In this document: positions 62,572-64,000 of the stretch, piece after piece
Position numbering within the stretch: the stretch's first letter is position 1
How the letters are laid out: the number at the start of each line of letters is the position of its first letter
NCBI GenBank assembly: GCA_028274465.1
Contig: CM051455.1
Location: forward strand, 50,011,351 to 50,075,350
Source of the DNA: Plantago ovata
Lineage: Eukaryota; Streptophyta; Magnoliopsida; Lamiales; Plantaginaceae
DNA: 64,000 nt
Direction: 5' to 3'
The notes under the pieces: generated by a model
Database searches by the model: none
What the model was told of the DNA's origin: nothing
What the model saw: the letters and a program-made list of their open reading frames with translations, nothing else
Made by a program: the position numbers and the translations under genes

Positions 62572-62970
62572 TGAAAGCAGATTCTTCAAGTTTTTTTTAA
62601 GAGTTCGATTTCTTTAAGGTTTAGTTTGAGGGGACCAAGAGAAAGTTCGGCTATTGTAGTAAATGTAAAAGTCACAAGGGTTTTGGAGGGTGAATAGCTA
62701 GGGTAAAAGAGCATAATGGAGGGAAATGTTCTTCACATGTCAATTTTCCCTCCCAGATTGAGGTTGTGTGTTAGCATGTGGTAAAATTGTGTTAGGTGTG
62801 TGTGTTTTGTCCATTTGGCGTCCATGAAGTGGTGACTGGAGCTGATTTGGAGACTACCAAATGACTTGGCAAGCTTGTACACCTTAATTCACCTTGTATT
62901 GGCTAATTCACAGCAATACGCCGGTTTATACGGGAATAGAGGATTGAGTTTGCTCAGTGCGGCTAGAGCG

Positions 62971-63023
62971 GGACCAAAATCGCTGCGGACGTTGAGATAA
63001 GGGACGAAAAATGCAATTTACCC
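62971..63023 (-). repeat. MULE right terminal inverted repeat
   Basis: 53 bp; its complement begins GGGTAAATTGCATTTTTCGT. Directly followed by the 10-bp target duplication. Confidence 0.93.
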
Positions 63024-63085
63024 CTTTTTTCTCTAAGAACTTCTGCAGTGTCCAGGGCCTGGATTGCTGACCTCCGAATTCCAGC
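63024..63085 (-). pseudogene. Right half of the exon split by the MULE
   Basis: After a TAATAG acceptor (63086 upward) the minus strand reads AGIRRSAIQALDTAEVLREK, then runs into the 10-bp target duplication and the MULE end. It is in phase 0 with the preceding exon (63336-63226). Confidence 0.65.
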
Positions 63086-63225
63086 CTATTACAATCACAA
63101 AGACAGAGTCTCATTGATAGAGTCCAAGATTTCAGCGTAGCCACAGACCAAGAAATATTTGTCCTGTGAAATTGTAGTCTAATTGTTCGTGCGTCAGTGC
63201 GTGTGTGCGCACTCGTGCTAGATAC

Positions 63226-63800
63226 CTCAGAAAGTTTCATGGCTAAAAGAAACTTAAGATTGTCGTGAGATGGCGCTATCATCTTGCAGAGAATTTCATA
63301 GCTTGAAGTGACTTTCTTTGCCAGCATTTGAGCATCCTACAAGAGAACAAAAAATTTAAAAGGACAGGATTTAACACCTTCAAACTAAAGAAACAGCTGA
63401 AAAGATAAGGGGGAAAGCAGAACCTTCAAGAAACTAAAGGAGGCTTGGTGCAATTCATTTGGGTATTTCTCCCAAACAGAAACCAGAATTCGTTCTATTT
63501 TGCTCCCTACATAATACATCAAATTGACTTAATCAACAAGGCACAAGATAACTCAGACTAGCTTGAGCAAGTTGGATGCAAGTTATCATGAACTGATAAC
63601 ATGCAATACAAGAGCATAAAATAAGATGTACGCAATTTAGACTCGAATAAGAAACAACAAACCTGTTTCAGATGACACCACATCTAGCGTTCCCTTGTGT
63701 GCCTTCATGGGCATAGTGAGAAACTTAGACAGAATGCGTGGATATGGCCTTTCATGGGAAAGGTCTCGATCATTGAAAGTAGAGCTCGGGGACACAACTC
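63226..63800 (-). CDS. Upstream exons of an unidentified gene interrupted by the MULE (partial)
   Basis: Three exons on the minus strand with good borders: about 63793-63663 (ends LDVVSSET), 63506-63424 (GSKIERILVSVWEKYPNELH... to FLK) and 63336-63226 (DAQMLAKKVTSSYEILCKMI... to AMKLSE, 37 codons). Phases agree, and the frame continues into the exon split at 63085/55870. The helical, leucine-rich character suggests a repeat-type scaffold, but no family was recognised. The start lies beyond 63800 or outside the window. With 7.1 kb of MULE in the next exon the gene is likely inactive unless the insert is spliced out. Confidence 0.55.
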
Positions 63801-64000
63801 GTCCGATTGAATGACGATGGTTGAATTTTCATTACGAACATAGCTACAATTGAATGAATTAGGCATCAATGATACATGTAGTAAAGAATGCTAAAAGAAT
63901 GAACCTATTGTAAATGCTTACATAATTACATATAGCCTCTAGAACCCCCCCCCCTATCTCTGATGCACAGTTGTAATCTGCTGCGACATTCGTGCACTTG
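63801..64000. other. Window end, nothing recognised
   Basis: A C run lies at about 63947-63955. An upstream exon of the minus-strand gene may extend here, but no clear frame was found. Confidence 0.4.

Larger units (their letters stand above)
55894..63023 (-). mobile_element. Full-length Mutator-like element (MULE), 7.13 kb
   Basis: Terminal inverted repeats of 53 bp (55894-55946 and 62971-63023), starting GGGTAAATTGCATTTT, match in 49 positions. Perfect 10-bp flanks CTTTTTTCTC (55884-55893 and 63024-63033; 9 bp if one C is assigned to the element) are the target duplication. It holds a MuDR-type transposase gene (minus), a GRF zinc-finger gene (plus) and a third small gene (minus) with a solo LTR in its intron. 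The transposase has lesions, so the copy is probably no longer autonomous. Confidence 0.93.

Overview
This is nuclear DNA from a flowering plant, most likely a eudicot. It is AT-rich and has GT-AG introns, a Polycomb gene of the EMF2/VRN2 type, an R2R3-MYB gene, and layers of typical plant transposons (Ty1/copia, LINE, SINE-like, hAT, Stowaway, Mutator). Nothing bacterial, organellar or viral was seen. Two host genes look intact, one unidentified host gene is broken, and the rest is repeats and their remains.

Layout. 1-11.2 kb holds no host gene: a 1.46 kb solo LTR with its target duplication, an 83-bp tRNA-like SINE insertion with a 17-bp duplication, a TRIM-like element and a frame-broken LINE 3' half. 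11.6-28.1 kb (minus strand) is a complete EMF2-like gene: 21 coding exons rebuilt by hand give 617 codons with all splice phases consistent. Its introns hold a foldback element, long microsatellites, and a LINE fragment split by a hAT-like MITE. Two tiny upstream ORFs precede its start codon and a Stowaway MITE lies about 200 bp upstream. 28.5-34.8 kb is intergenic with a LINE remnant, a foldback, a four-unit tandem repeat and a Stowaway MITE.

35.2-38.5 kb (plus strand) is a three-exon R2R3-MYB gene (277 aa). A defective copia element with a hAT MITE inside its LTR sits in its 3' flank, followed by a non-autonomous Mutator-like element. From about 44.05 to 50.82 kb lies the most unusual feature of the window: a head-to-tail array with a period near 830 bp. 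Each unit is assembled from pieces of the neighbouring MYB gene (tail of exon 2, part of intron 2, exon 3, 3' flank).

51.9-54.9 kb holds a CACTA-type fragment and a truncated copia with one LTR. 55.9-63.0 kb is a full-length Mutator-like element with 53-bp terminal inverted repeats and a 10-bp target duplication. It carries a broken MuDR-type transposase, a GRF zinc-finger gene and a second small gene that itself holds a solo LTR in its intron. It is inserted in a coding exon of an unidentified minus-strand gene whose remaining exons lie on both sides (63.2-63.8 kb and 54.9-55.5 kb).

All boundaries were read by eye. Splice models for EMF2 and MYB are supported by phase and length checks; other models are less certain.
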